Numbered from the stretch's first letter, positions 1 through 9,319 are shown. The stretch is 64,000 nt of DNA from JAGQYH01 sp041393015 (GCA_041393015.1 JAWKKV010000007.1:160321-224320); one strand, 5' to 3'. A program made the numbers and translations. Notes: generated by a model from the letters alone, not told the origin.

Positions 1-568
1 CCTCATCATATTTTGCAACGCTATTACCAAATAAAACCTTTATAAAAGTAAACTTATCGTTGAGCCCAATCAATTGTTTAATTGGTTTCGTTGTTTTATT
101 ATTCGAGCTTACTTCTATTTCTTCCGGTTGAATTTGTTTTTTTTCAAACAAGTTAACTGATTCCTTTTCAAATGAAACCACTGGTTCAACAGGCTGTTCT
201 TTAACTTCTTCTATCGATTCCTCAATAATTTCAGCAGCCTCTTCGTTATCCATTTCCTGAGTTACATTTTCTAACTCTTTATTCTCTATTAAACTAGGTT
301 CATCCTTTTTAACGACGACTTCTTGTTGTATCATTTCTACCTTTTTCTCAACCTCCACCTTTTCATTAGGTTTTGAATCAATTACTGTATTGGAAGAAAT
401 TTTAAAGGATGGTAATTCATCGTATAATTCGTAAAGTGCTCGAAGGTGTTCTTTAACTAAATCTGACTCTAATGATGAAAACTTCCCTACACTAGCAACA
501 TTTCTGTTAACCTTTTTAATTTTTTCAAGATGTTCTTCTATTTTATTCAGATTTTCTAAAAAGCTCAT
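1..568 (-). CDS. Partial conserved hypothetical protein, cut by the left window edge
   Basis: An open frame on the minus strand starts with ATG at 566-568 and is still open at base 1, giving about 189 codons with the C-terminus missing. The N-terminus (MSFLENLNKIEEHLEKIKKV) looks helical. The middle is strongly acidic and rich in Glu, Lys and Val, probably disordered. The visible end contains the segment LNDKFTFIKVLFGN, which I associate from memory with a conserved C-terminal region of Bacteroidota proteins of unknown function. There is no signal peptide or membrane segment. It is divergent from the thymidine kinase gene, with about 100 bases between the two starts. Function unknown. Confidence 0.75.
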   Translation of the reverse strand, partial: MSFLENLNKIEEHLEKIKKVNRNVASVGKFSSLESDLVKEHLRALYELYDELPSFKISSNTVIDSKPNEKVEVEKKVEMIQQEVVVKKDEPSLIENKELENVTQEMDNEEAAEIIEESIEEVKEQPVEPVVSFEKESVNLFEKKQIQPEEIEVSSNNKTTKPIKQLIGLNDKFTFIKVLFGNSVAKYDE

Positions 569-671
569 GGTTCTGTATGTTTAAGTAATTTTATTGATAA
601 AGATATAGATAGCCTTGAATTTGAAATAAATTTATTGGACATTAGAGCCAATATTTTGAAAAAATAACATT

Positions 672-1250
672 ATGTTTCTTGAGCCTCAGTTAAATGATTA
701 TGAAACCGGTTGGATAGAAGTGATTTGCGGCAGCATGTTTTCCGGTAAAACGGAAGAACTCATTCGCAGATTAAAAAGAGCGAAATTCGCAAATTTAAAA
801 ACGGAGATATTTAAACCGATTATTGATACTCGTTATCATGAGGAAAACATTGTTTCACATGATGAAAACTACATTCCTTCAACGCCTGTAGAGAGTTCAC
901 ATAATATTTTATTATTGGCTTCTGATGTTCAAGTGGTTGGTATTGATGAAGCCCAATTTTTTGATGCCAACTTACCTGAAGTATGCAATGAACTCGCCAA
1001 TAGAGGCACTAGAGTGATTATTGCAGGTTTAGATATGGATTTCACCGGCAAACCTTTTGGACCGATGCCACACTTAATGGCCATTGCTGAATATGTAACA
1101 AAAGTGCATGCGGTTTGTATGCAAACGGGTAAAATGGCAAGTTACTCTCATCGAAAAAGTTCAGATTCAAGCACCGTAAAACTTGGTGAGAAAGATATTT
1201 ATGAGCCTTTATCTAGAGCTGCTTTTGTAAAAGCTAGAAAAGGAAAGTGA
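672..1250 (+). CDS. tdk: Thymidine kinase
   Basis: Phosphorylates thymidine to dTMP with ATP in the pyrimidine salvage pathway; cytosolic. The 192-residue length is normal for the bacterial type II (TK1-like) family. The Walker A loop GSMFSGKT lies at about residues 20-27 and the DEAQFF motif with the catalytic Glu begins at residue 92. The C-terminal lasso region (VHAVCMQTG, then GEKDIYEPLSR) is recognisable, but only one cysteine is left of the four that bind structural zinc in many homologues; loss of these ligands is, as I recall, common in Bacteroidota enzymes. The ATG at 672 follows an A-rich leader without Shine-Dalgarno. It converges with lipA. Confidence 0.95.
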   Translation: MFLEPQLNDYETGWIEVICGSMFSGKTEELIRRLKRAKFANLKTEIFKPIIDTRYHEENIVSHDENYIPSTPVESSHNILLLASDVQVVGIDEAQFFDANLPEVCNELANRGTRVIIAGLDMDFTGKPFGPMPHLMAIAEYVTKVHAVCMQTGKMASYSHRKSSDSSTVKLGEKDIYEPLSRAAFVKARKGK

Positions 1251-1315
1251 TTTTAAGTTACGAGTTTCGAGTAAAGAGTGACAAGTGAAATTTTAATTGT
1301 CAACTGAATATTCTA

Positions 1316-2188
1316 CTAAACATGTCGCTCGGCGTGATAGCTACTTCTTACTAAAGGACCACTTTCTACATATTCAATCCCTTTAGATAAACCCACTTCT
1401 TTGAAATGATCAAATTTATCAGGATGAACATATTCTGCCACCGCTAAATGCATTTTAGTTGGTTGTAAATATTGTCCAAGTGTCAAAACATCTAACCCGT
1501 TAGCTACAAGATCATCCATTATTTCATAAACTTCTTCATCTGTTTCCCCTAACCCTAACATAATGCCTGATTTAGTTCTAACGCCAAACTCCTTAATCCG
1601 TTTCAATTGCTCTAAACTTCTTTCGTATTTAGCTTGCGGTCTAACCTTTCTATACAAACGTTTTACTGTCTCCATGTTATGAGAAACCACCTCTTGACCT
1701 GCATTAATCATCAACTCTAATGCCTCCCAATTACCTTTTACATCAGGAATAAGTGTTTCAATTGTAGTATCAGGGCATTGCTCTTTGATCAATCTCACCG
1801 TATCATGCCAAATTTGTGCTCCTCTGTCTTTTAATTCATCTCTATTGACAGAGGTGATTACAGCATGCTTTACTTCCATTAACTTTACTGCTTCAGCCAC
1901 TCGTTGAGGTTCGTCAGTATCTAACTCATTTGGTCGACCGGTAGCAACAGCACAAAAAGAGCAAGATCTGGTACATACATTTCCTAGAATCATAAAAGTT
2001 GCTGTGCCGGCTCCCCAGCATTCTCCCATATTTGGGCAATTTCCACTCTCACATATGGTGTGCAGCTTGTAATCATTTACTAGATTTCTTACATGCTTAT
2101 AATTCTCCCCAATAGGCAACTTCACTCTTAACCATTTTGGTTTTCGAGGTCTATCTTCTTTTTTCTCTACAATTGGTAATTCAATCAT
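1316..2188 (-). CDS. lipA: Lipoyl synthase (radical SAM)
   Basis: Inserts two sulfur atoms into octanoyl groups on lipoyl-dependent proteins (pyruvate and 2-oxoglutarate dehydrogenase E2, glycine cleavage H protein). The radical-SAM motif CTRSCSFC binds the reductive [4Fe-4S] cluster. The LipA-specific CESGNCPNMGEC motif binds the sacrificial auxiliary cluster. The conserved C-terminal RSSYHA contributes the serine ligand. The 290-residue length is normal. Its ATG overlaps the stop of the upstream minus-strand gene by one base (TAATG), so the two are probably translated from one mRNA. Confidence 0.97.
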   Translation of the reverse strand: MIELPIVEKKEDRPRKPKWLRVKLPIGENYKHVRNLVNDYKLHTICESGNCPNMGECWGAGTATFMILGNVCTRSCSFCAVATGRPNELDTDEPQRVAEAVKLMEVKHAVITSVNRDELKDRGAQIWHDTVRLIKEQCPDTTIETLIPDVKGNWEALELMINAGQEVVSHNMETVKRLYRKVRPQAKYERSLEQLKRIKEFGVRTKSGIMLGLGETDEEVYEIMDDLVANGLDVLTLGQYLQPTKMHLAVAEYVHPDKFDHFKEVGLSKGIEYVESGPLVRSSYHAERHV

Positions 2189-3021
2189 TAATTCTTCTTT
2201 TTACCAAGCAATAAGCCTACATAAACACTCATAAAATAAAATCTATTATTGGACACCATAATTGGAACATTCCAAAAATAAACATCAGCATGAAATCCAC
2301 CTTCCAAGGCTTTTATAAAACTATCTTGGCTAGACCAATCGAATTGAAATGAGATATTAGCATTTAAACCTGGTTGTATACCTAAATCTCCAAATCCCTT
2401 TCCAAATCCAGAATAACCAATAATTCTATTAAAATTTGTAAATCCATTCCCACTCCCTTCTTCATACCCCGTTTCAACCGGTGGCGAATCAAAATCGGGA
2501 GATCCATCATCTTGCACTGGAATAATATCTAAATAATAGCCTTTTAAAATTCCTAATGAAATACCTCCAGTGTATTGAAACTGGATCATTACACCATTTT
2601 TTCTAGCTCTTTCTGCCAATAAATGTCTACGGCCGTAATTAGCATGTGCAACGTAAAAATTATTTTGCTTACCATAAACAAATGGTCTAATACCATTAAA
2701 GCCGAATATACCTCCCGAAGGATCTTTACTTTGACGTGTTTGTTTAAAGTGCTTTAATTCTCCTATATCAAACTGGATGACACTACTTTTAAAATAATTG
2801 ATTGTTTTGTTATAATCTGCACCAATTTGCCAACCGTCTGTTCTGTATTTAAAAGTGAAAGCCCACGATTTATCATAGGTTATTCCAATATTCTCTCTGT
2901 AAGAACGAATCACATCACGCTTCTTTTCTTCTGGAGCCTCTTCTTCTTGCGCATATAACACACTTGAAAAAAGACAAGCTACGATCAGTAAGAATACTTT
3001 TATATGGTGATTTCTTTCCAC
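2188..3021 (-). CDS. Secreted or outer-membrane hypothetical protein, lipA upstream partner
   Basis: A 277-residue protein with a clear signal peptide (hydrophobic core KVFLLIVACLFSSVLYA, then QEEE). The mature part is rich in alternating aromatic and polar residues with many Gly, Tyr and Phe turns (for example WAFTFKYRTDGWQIGADY and MSVYVGLLLG near the end), consistent with a small outer-membrane beta-barrel. I recognise the type as a conserved Bacteroidota protein of unknown function but cannot name a family. It overlaps lipA by one base and probably leads that transcript. No enzymatic motif is visible. The link to lipoate synthesis is positional only. Confidence 0.75.
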   Translation of the reverse strand: MERNHHIKVFLLIVACLFSSVLYAQEEEAPEEKKRDVIRSYRENIGITYDKSWAFTFKYRTDGWQIGADYNKTINYFKSSVIQFDIGELKHFKQTRQSKDPSGGIFGFNGIRPFVYGKQNNFYVAHANYGRRHLLAERARKNGVMIQFQYTGGISLGILKGYYLDIIPVQDDGSPDFDSPPVETGYEEGSGNGFTNFNRIIGYSGFGKGFGDLGIQPGLNANISFQFDWSSQDSFIKALEGGFHADVYFWNVPIMVSNNRFYFMSVYVGLLLGKKKN

Positions 3022-3133
3022 TAAATTTTGAACTTCTAAATCAATATAACTTAATACGCAAATAAATGTAAATTAGTTTATTTTTTTACCAAAAACGATA
3101 TCTAAAACGAAGATATCTACTTATTATGTTAAT

Positions 3134-3541
3134 ATGGCTACTTCAAAAGTAAAGTATTTAGGCGAATTAAGAACGATATGTGTTCATTTGAAATCGGGAA
3201 GTGAAATCATCACTGATGCACCGACTGATAATCGAGGAAAAGGAGAGGCTTTCTCGCCTACTGACACAGTAGCTACTGCCTTAGCTTCTTGCATGATCTC
3301 TATTATGGGTATTAAGGCACAAGATCACAATTGGAATATTGAAGGTACCAATGCAATGGTAACTAAAATTATGACTTCCAACCCAAGAGCTATTGGCGAA
3401 ATTCAAATTAAAATAGAAGTGATTGGTGTAAAAGATGATGAAAAAGCAAAAACTATTCTTAAAAATGCAGCTATCCATTGTCCTGTCGCCAAAAGTTTAT
3501 CAGATAATGTAAAGCAAGTGGTGGAATTTGATTGGGTGTAG
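3134..3541 (+). CDS. OsmC family peroxiredoxin-like protein
   Basis: A 135-residue OsmC/Ohr-fold protein. The family reduces organic hydroperoxides with a reactive cysteine pair. Both characteristic cysteines are present, one in the helix ALASCMISIMG (near residue 53) and one in HCPVAKSLS near the C-terminus. DNRGKGEAFSPTDTVATALASC is the usual lead-in to the first cysteine. The protein is more like the OsmC/YhfA branch than true Ohr. It stands alone between a minus-strand gene and the minus-strand ytxJ pair, with a 112-base divergent region upstream in which I see no convincing promoter box. Confidence 0.9.
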   Translation: MATSKVKYLGELRTICVHLKSGSEIITDAPTDNRGKGEAFSPTDTVATALASCMISIMGIKAQDHNWNIEGTNAMVTKIMTSNPRAIGEIQIKIEVIGVKDDEKAKTILKNAAIHCPVAKSLSDNVKQVVEFDWV

Positions 3542-3654
3542 AAGATTCAAATTCAAGATGCAAACACAAAATTCAAATCCAAATTATTTTTTAATCGAAA
3601 AAAAACTTCTAATGGACTCAAACCAAATCCTTATTTGAATTTGAATTTGCGCCG

Positions 3655-4014
3655 TTAAACCGCTGCTTTCACTTGATCAACACTAATACCGCTATGAGAA
3701 GCATTGTAAACTGCCTTCCCGTTTTTAAATAAAATCAACTGAGGAGATTGGTGCACCACTCCTGTTTTTTCGGCAATTAGATTAGAAATATTACGATATT
3801 GAATGAGATCTAAATAATATAGCGGCGTGTTTTCATCTAAATCCCAATTGCTCTCCAAACGGTTTTTAGCCATTGAACTAATGGAACATCTTGTACTATG
3901 CTTGAAAACTGCAAATTGATCGCTATTCGATAATAAATCCAGAAATTGTTCTTCTGAATTCAACTCTTTCCAATCAAATGCTGATTTAGTGGATGATTTT
4001 CTGAACCAACTCAT
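3655..4014 (-). CDS. ytxJ: YtxJ, bacillithiol-system monothiol thioredoxin-like protein
   Basis: A 119-residue thioredoxin-fold protein. The conserved core FKHSTRCSISSMAKNRLE carries one cysteine in place of a CxxC pair. The thioredoxin cis-Pro region (VHQSPQLILFKNGKAVY) follows, as in the YtxJ family, proposed to reduce bacillithiolated proteins. The family name and redox role come from memory of these motifs. The start overlaps the end of a 48-codon lipoprotein-like ORF by 29 bases, suggesting co-transcription. It is convergent with osmC across a short AT-rich spacer with degenerate ATTCAAAT repeats. Confidence 0.88.
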   Translation of the reverse strand: MSWFRKSSTKSAFDWKELNSEEQFLDLLSNSDQFAVFKHSTRCSISSMAKNRLESNWDLDENTPLYYLDLIQYRNISNLIAEKTGVVHQSPQLILFKNGKAVYNASHSGISVDQVKAAV

Positions 4015-4132
4015 GAGCTACATCCGTTAATGAAAAATTATTAGGGCAACCCTGTCTTTGGCAAGAACTTAAACTGCCTGTTAACATCAATACAGCCGCT
4101 GCAACTGCAATTGTTTTCTTAAATCTCTTCAT
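3986..4132 (-). CDS. Small lipoprotein-like ORF overlapping ytxJ (48 aa)
   Basis: ATG at 4130-4132 on the minus strand opens a 48-codon frame ending at 3986. It starts MKRFKKTIAVAAAVLMLTGS and continues LSSCQRQGCPNNF, which is a basic n-region, a hydrophobic core and a lipobox-like LSSC, followed by a short mature tail of about 25 residues with one further cysteine. Its last 29 bases overlap the ytxJ start in another frame. The signal-peptide pattern is too good to be a likely chance product, and Bacteroidota genomes carry many such tiny lipoproteins. Function unknown. Confidence 0.6.
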   Translation of the reverse strand: MKRFKKTIAVAAAVLMLTGSLSSCQRQGCPNNFSLTDVAHELVQKIIH

Positions 4133-4220
4133 TTTTTATTTAGTTTTACGCGTTTAAATTACGTATTTATTGCGATTCTACTGATTCACTAACGCAAAGG
4201 TAGAAATAAAATTATTTTGA

Positions 4221-5609
4221 ATGACGCAAAGTTTCCATTTTATCGCTATTGGCGGTGCTGTAATGCATCAATTAGCCATATTCCTCAAAGAACAAGGAAA
4301 TACTATAACTGGTTCAGATGATGTCATTTTTGATCCAGCGAAATCCAATTTGGAGAAATATGATCTATTGCCTAAACAAATAGGTTGGTCCGCAGATAAT
4401 ATCCATGACCAACTCGATGGCATTGTACTAGGAATGCATGCCAAAGCTGATAATCCAGAATTGATAAAAGCTCAGCAACTAGGACTTAAAATCTATTCTT
4501 TCCCGGCATTTATTTACGAACGATCTAAAAACAAGAAGCGATTAGTAGTAGCAGGAAGTCATGGAAAAACGACCATTACTTCCATGATTATGCACATTTT
4601 AAAGCAATGCGAAATAGACTTTGATTATTTAGTGGGCTCTCAGATAAAAGGATTTAAAACAATGGTGAAAATTTCTGACCCGCCGACAGTCGGGCACGGA
4701 GCGCCAGTTATTGTTTTAGAAGGCGATGAATATCTATCTTCTCCAATTGATAGCAGCTCCAAATTTTTACATTATCATCCACACATCGCTATTATTAGCG
4801 GTATTGCTTGGGACCATATCAATGTATTCCCAACGTTTGATAGTTACCTCCATACTTTTTCAGAGTTTATTAAAACGATTGACAAAGATGGTTCCTTAAT
4901 CTATTATAAGCATGATACTGAATTACCCGATTTACTCAAAAATGCCGATTGTAATTTAATTGATTATGAAGCATTAGAAGTAAATTATTCTGATCAATAC
5001 ACTTTAATTCAATTTGAAGGAAAAGAATACCAATTACAACTCTTTGGCGCACATAATATGGAGAATTTGAATGCAGCATTATTAGCTTGCAAGGAGCTTG
5101 GCATTTCGTTTTCAACTAGCTTAGAAAAGTTAGAATCTTTTGAAGGTTCTGCAAAAAGGTTAGAAATTATCCATCAAGACTTTAACAAAAATGTTTTTGC
5201 ATATCGAGATTTTGCGCACGCACCTTCTAAACTAAAAGCCAGCTTAAAAGCATTGCGTTCTAAATATCCAAACTATAAAATAGTAGGTGTTTTTGAATTA
5301 CATACTTACAGTAGCTTGCAAGAAGACTTCCTACCTCATTATAAGGACAGCTTGATGCCTGCCGATGTTGCAGCTGTATTTTTAGATGAACATGCTTTAA
5401 AAATTAAAGGCAAATCAGACATTAAAGATGAATTGATTCAAACAGCATTTAATGATCAACAACTTCCAATTTTAAGAACAAAAGAAGCATTGAGCCACTT
5501 ATTAAATCAACAACCCAATGAAAATGTTGTATTTGCATTTATGAGTTCAGGTAATTTTGGTGGCTTTAATATTTTAGAGTGGACAAACTTAAATTTTATT
5601 AAGAAGTAG
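4221..5609 (+). CDS. mpl: Mpl, UDP-MurNAc:tripeptide ligase (peptidoglycan recycling)
   Basis: ATP-dependent Mur-family ligase that joins recycled L-Ala-gamma-D-Glu-mDAP to UDP-MurNAc in the cytoplasm. The N-terminal Rossmann domain begins FHFIAIGGAVMHQLA, the form typical of Mpl rather than MurC. The ATP-binding loop GSHGKTTITSM is near residue 112. LEGDEYLSSPIDSSSKF supplies the acidic metal-binding residue. The C-terminal domain contains YRDFAHAPSKL, matching the Mpl DFAHHP-type motif with one His changed to Ala. The 462-residue length is normal. No cell-wall genes lie next to it, which is usual for mpl. Confidence 0.93.
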   Translation: MTQSFHFIAIGGAVMHQLAIFLKEQGNTITGSDDVIFDPAKSNLEKYDLLPKQIGWSADNIHDQLDGIVLGMHAKADNPELIKAQQLGLKIYSFPAFIYERSKNKKRLVVAGSHGKTTITSMIMHILKQCEIDFDYLVGSQIKGFKTMVKISDPPTVGHGAPVIVLEGDEYLSSPIDSSSKFLHYHPHIAIISGIAWDHINVFPTFDSYLHTFSEFIKTIDKDGSLIYYKHDTELPDLLKNADCNLIDYEALEVNYSDQYTLIQFEGKEYQLQLFGAHNMENLNAALLACKELGISFSTSLEKLESFEGSAKRLEIIHQDFNKNVFAYRDFAHAPSKLKASLKALRSKYPNYKIVGVFELHTYSSLQEDFLPHYKDSLMPADVAAVFLDEHALKIKGKSDIKDELIQTAFNDQQLPILRTKEALSHLLNQQPNENVVFAFMSSGNFGGFNILEWTNLNFIKK

Positions 5610-5680
5610 TTATTTAATTGAATAACAAAGCTTTTTTAGTGTAAATATTTATCATATTTGTAAAACAATTAACCTCAATA

Positions 5681-6430
5681 GTGAGAGACTGTTTAGTAAT
5701 TATACCTACCTATAACGAAAAGGAGAACATATCAAAGATGATTGATACTGTTCTTGAAATCACTACTAGATTTGATATTCTAATTGTAGATGATGGCTCT
5801 CCTGATGGCACAGCAGATATTGTAAAAACTAAAATTCCAGCTACTAATGGTCGTTTGCATATTGTAGAACGACAAGGTAAATTAGGTTTAGGCACTGCTT
5901 ACATTAGAGGATTTCAATGGGCGCTTGAACGACACTATGAATACGTTTGTGAAATGGATGCCGATTTCTCTCACAATCCAAATGATTTGGTTCGCTTGGT
6001 GAACGCTTGTGAAAATGGTGCTGACATGTCTGTTGGCTCTAGATATGTAAAAGGTGGCAATGTAGAAAATTGGCCCATGAAAAGAGTGCTACTCTCCTAT
6101 TTTGCTTCCGTTTATGTGAGAATTATCACTTGGATGCTGGTAAAAGACACTACTGCCGGATTTGTTTGCTACACCAGAAAAGTATTACAAACACTTGATC
6201 TTTCTAAAATCCAGTTTGTTGGATATGCATTTCAGATTGAAATGAAATTTGCTGTAGCTAAAGCACGATTTAAAATTAAAGAAGTGCCCATCACATTTAT
6301 TGATAGAGTGGAAGGCGTTTCTAAAATGTCGTCTGGAATATTTAAAGAAGCGTTGTTGGGGGTATTAGTGATGCGAAAAAAGAGCTTTTTAAAGCCTAAG
6401 TTTTATAATAAGAAGCGCTTAGAGGCTTAG
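5681..6430 (+). CDS. GT2 polyprenol-phosphate mannosyl/glucosyl transferase
   Basis: A 249-residue family 2 glycosyltransferase of the dolichyl/polyprenyl-phosphate sugar synthase type, transferring a sugar from a nucleotide donor to a lipid phosphate at the cytoplasmic membrane face. LVIIPTYNEKENI is the nucleotide-binding opening, IVDDGSPDGTAD follows, and the metal-binding motif is CEMDADFSHNP. There is no C-terminal membrane domain, so this is the short soluble form. The start is GTG at 5681, chosen because the catalytic domain begins at once and no in-frame ATG lies upstream. Exact sugar unknown. Confidence 0.9.
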   Translation: MRDCLVIIPTYNEKENISKMIDTVLEITTRFDILIVDDGSPDGTADIVKTKIPATNGRLHIVERQGKLGLGTAYIRGFQWALERHYEYVCEMDADFSHNPNDLVRLVNACENGADMSVGSRYVKGGNVENWPMKRVLLSYFASVYVRIITWMLVKDTTAGFVCYTRKVLQTLDLSKIQFVGYAFQIEMKFAVAKARFKIKEVPITFIDRVEGVSKMSSGIFKEALLGVLVMRKKSFLKPKFYNKKRLEA

Positions 6431-6458
6431 TAAAAGTCTTGCGAATTCAATAAGAAAA

Positions 6459-6848
6459 CTAGAATCCCAACCGTTCCGGCTTTTGTATCGCCAAAATTCT
6501 ACAACTTACTAATATAAGAGAAATAGCTACCGTAAAAATTAGTCCAAAATTCCAGCCTCCAATATGATTAGCCAATATTGCTGTTACCACAATTTGCATG
6601 AGATCACCAATGCCATAACCCATAAAAACAGTTTTTAAAGCACTGATATCTTTTTCATATAAAGCCTTGCCTAAAATAAAGGTCAAAACAAATAATACCA
6701 CGCCATACCATCGAACTAAATCATACGTCAACATATCTGCAGACATCCCTGCGATTTGATCAACAAATGCTTTTGGAAAAAACCAACACATAACAAAAGA
6801 AGGAATGTTGATGATTACTTCAGCATAAAATACATATTTCAACGGCAT
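6459..6848 (-). CDS. Four-helix integral membrane protein, unknown
   Basis: A 129-residue hydrophobic protein with about four predicted transmembrane segments: YVFYAEVIINIPSFVMCW, YGVVLFVLTFILGKAL, IVVTAILANHIGG, and LIFTVAISLILVSCRIL. The pattern resembles small DUF-type four-helix proteins, but I cannot assign a family. It is convergent with the GT2 gene and divergent from the penicillin-acylase-like gene, whose longest possible frame would run back into this gene. I place that neighbour's start downstream at 6915. Confidence 0.7.
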   Translation of the reverse strand: MPLKYVFYAEVIINIPSFVMCWFFPKAFVDQIAGMSADMLTYDLVRWYGVVLFVLTFILGKALYEKDISALKTVFMGYGIGDLMQIVVTAILANHIGGWNFGLIFTVAISLILVSCRILAIQKPERLGF

Positions 6849-6914
6849 AGCATTGTGTTTTTGATATCACTAATAACGGAATTTTATCTTTATTTTGGAG
6901 GAAAATCACATCAA

Positions 6915-9278
6915 ATGAGTTTTTTTAAAAATTTAGGAATAGATATTTTAAAGTCGGGCTTCACACTTTGGAGTAAAACCAAATTACCCACAGTAGAAGG
7001 CGATATCAAATTATCTGGTATAAGAAACGGGGTTGAAATCATTAGAGATCAATGGGGTATTCCACATATTTATGCCTCTTCTATTCATGATGTCTTGTAC
7101 GCACAAGGATTTGTACATGCCCAAGATAGATTGTGGCAAATGGACCTGACCCGAAGAGCCGCGCAAGGCAGACTTTCTGAATTTATAGGCAAAGATGCCT
7201 TAGAAGTAGATCGAATGAGTAGAACACTTGGATTTAAAAGAGTGGCAGAAGCAGATATGAAACTTTATGATGCTGAGCAACATGCTTTGGTAGAAAGCTA
7301 TTGCAACGGCATTAATGCTTATTTGAAACACACAAGCTTTAAAAAACCAATAGAGTTTTCACTCGTAAAATTAAAACCTTCTAACTTCGAACCTATTGAT
7401 GTTTTGTCGATCTCAAGATTGCTAACTTCTCAAATGAGTTGGGGTTGGTACGATGAATTGGTTCGTGCTAAACTATTAGAAATTGTTGGAGAAGAAGGCA
7501 TGCAAGAACTCGACAATACTTATCTTCAAAATGCCATCACGCTGCCTAAAGGAATTGAATTCAATCAGCTAAACATTGACCATAAATTTAAAACGACAGA
7601 CAATTATACGCCAAAAATTTCCGGCAGTAATGCTTGGACGATTAGCGGCAATAAAACCACTACCGGACAACCTTTTTTATGCAACGATCCTCATTTAGCT
7701 ATTACCAATCCAAATATTTGGTATGAAATACATTTAGATTGTCCCGAGTTAAAAGTAACCGGTGTTTCAATTCCGGGAACGCCTTTGGTGCCGATTGGTC
7801 ACAATGAAAATATTGCTTGGGGCATCACTTTGTCTTTTACGGATATCGAAGATTTAGTAATTGAAAAATTTACCGATGATAGCTTGGAAACTTATTTATA
7901 CAAAGATGAAAAACTTAAAACGGAAATCTTTGAAGAAGAGATTAAAGTGAAAGGAGAAACCAAGCCTTTTATTGAAAAAGTCTACCAAACTAAACATGGA
8001 GTAATAGTTTCAGATGCTTTGAATTATTCAAAAAACCATTTGGCTTTACAATCTATGGCGTTTCGTCCTAACAAATCACTTTGGGCTTGGTATACGTTAA
8101 ACATTTCTAAAAATTGGGATGACTTTAAAGAAGGTGTTTCTTATTTAGAAGCGCCGGGCTTAAATATTGTTTTTGCAGATGTTCAAGGTAATATTGGTTA
8201 TTACAATTCAGGTAAAATGCCAATAAAAACTAAAGCCTCTGCTTCCGTTCCAACGCCCGGATGGACGGGCGAAAGCGACTGGAACGATTTTGTCCCTTTT
8301 GATCAAATGCCACATGCATTTAATCCGGAGAAGAACTATGTAGTTACTTGTAACAACAAAAATACACCTGCAGACTATCCTTATTTTTTAGGAGATATTT
8401 ATATGAATGGCTATCGAGCAGAAAGGCTAGAAAAACTGATTCACTCCAAAGAAAGATTAGGCATTGATGACTTTACTTCCATGCAACAGGACATTTATTC
8501 CATTCCAGGCTTGGCATTTGCTAAACATTTTGCCAACCTAACTTTTAATGATCCTCAGTTAGAAAAGTTAAAATCAACATTAGTTAACTGGGATGGGCTT
8601 TTGACGGAGTCTACTATTGGTGGAACACTTTACGAAGTAACCAAAGAAAAGGTTGTCCGACGATTATACAACAAACTAATTCCCGATAAAGAGTTAGTGA
8701 ACGAATTGTTGGGCAAAGGCTACAGTCCCAGTTTTGCCGTTTCTAATACCTTTTTAGGACATAACACTGGCAATCTTCTACAGCTTTTAGTCAAGGCTGA
8801 TTCTTATTGTATTAATCAATATGGTTCGAAGGAAACACTTTTGAAAGACGGTTTCCAAGACGCCATTCAATACTTGACGGATCAACTTGGGAATGATAGT
8901 AGCCAATGGCAATGGAGTAAAATTCATCAAATGGAAATCCCTCATGCCTTAAGTATTCAAAAACCTTTAGATAAAGTTTTTGGATTAGGCCCCTTTCCGA
9001 TTGGTGGTGATACCGATACACCATTTCAAACCTATCCTAATAATGTAGATAAATTTGATGGCGAGATTGTAACGGCTTCTTATCGTCAAATCATCGACAT
9101 GAGTAATTTTGACAATTCATTATCAATTACTCCTGGTGGACAATCCGGTAACTTAGCTAGTCCATTTTATGCCAGCCAAATAAATGATTGGTTAAAGGGA
9201 AAATTCCATCCTATGTGCTGGAGTAGAGCGAGCGTTGACAAAAATCAAAAACATTTATTAAGGTTAGAACCTAAATAA
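6915..9278 (+). CDS. Penicillin acylase-family Ntn hydrolase
   Basis: A 787-residue precursor of an N-terminal nucleophile amidase (penicillin acylase or acyl-homoserine-lactone acylase family). The autoproteolytic site is GSNAW, with Ser238 becoming the catalytic N-terminus of the beta chain. Upstream, VEIIRDQWGIPHIYA and DRLWQMDLTRRAAQGRLSEF are the alpha-chain signatures; CNDPHLAITNPNIWYEIHL and GHNENIAWGIT follow in the beta chain. The C-terminal SLSITPGGQSGN is typical. I chose ATG at 6915 because codons further upstream overlap 6459-6848 antisense and look non-coding. No convincing signal peptide remains, which is odd for a family usually exported. Substrate unknown. Confidence 0.9.
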   Translation: MSFFKNLGIDILKSGFTLWSKTKLPTVEGDIKLSGIRNGVEIIRDQWGIPHIYASSIHDVLYAQGFVHAQDRLWQMDLTRRAAQGRLSEFIGKDALEVDRMSRTLGFKRVAEADMKLYDAEQHALVESYCNGINAYLKHTSFKKPIEFSLVKLKPSNFEPIDVLSISRLLTSQMSWGWYDELVRAKLLEIVGEEGMQELDNTYLQNAITLPKGIEFNQLNIDHKFKTTDNYTPKISGSNAWTISGNKTTTGQPFLCNDPHLAITNPNIWYEIHLDCPELKVTGVSIPGTPLVPIGHNENIAWGITLSFTDIEDLVIEKFTDDSLETYLYKDEKLKTEIFEEEIKVKGETKPFIEKVYQTKHGVIVSDALNYSKNHLALQSMAFRPNKSLWAWYTLNISKNWDDFKEGVSYLEAPGLNIVFADVQGNIGYYNSGKMPIKTKASASVPTPGWTGESDWNDFVPFDQMPHAFNPEKNYVVTCNNKNTPADYPYFLGDIYMNGYRAERLEKLIHSKERLGIDDFTSMQQDIYSIPGLAFAKHFANLTFNDPQLEKLKSTLVNWDGLLTESTIGGTLYEVTKEKVVRRLYNKLIPDKELVNELLGKGYSPSFAVSNTFLGHNTGNLLQLLVKADSYCINQYGSKETLLKDGFQDAIQYLTDQLGNDSSQWQWSKIHQMEIPHALSIQKPLDKVFGLGPFPIGGDTDTPFQTYPNNVDKFDGEIVTASYRQIIDMSNFDNSLSITPGGQSGNLASPFYASQINDWLKGKFHPMCWSRASVDKNQKHLLRLEPK

Positions 9279-9319
9279 TATTCATAATATTTGTAGTAAT
9301 GCTAATCACATTATAATTA

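Noticed and set aside
6756..6914. Upstream extension of the penicillin-acylase frame
   Set aside because: It overlaps a membrane protein gene antisense and its translation (MINKCFWKKPTHNKRR...) looks random; ATG 6915 fits the family.
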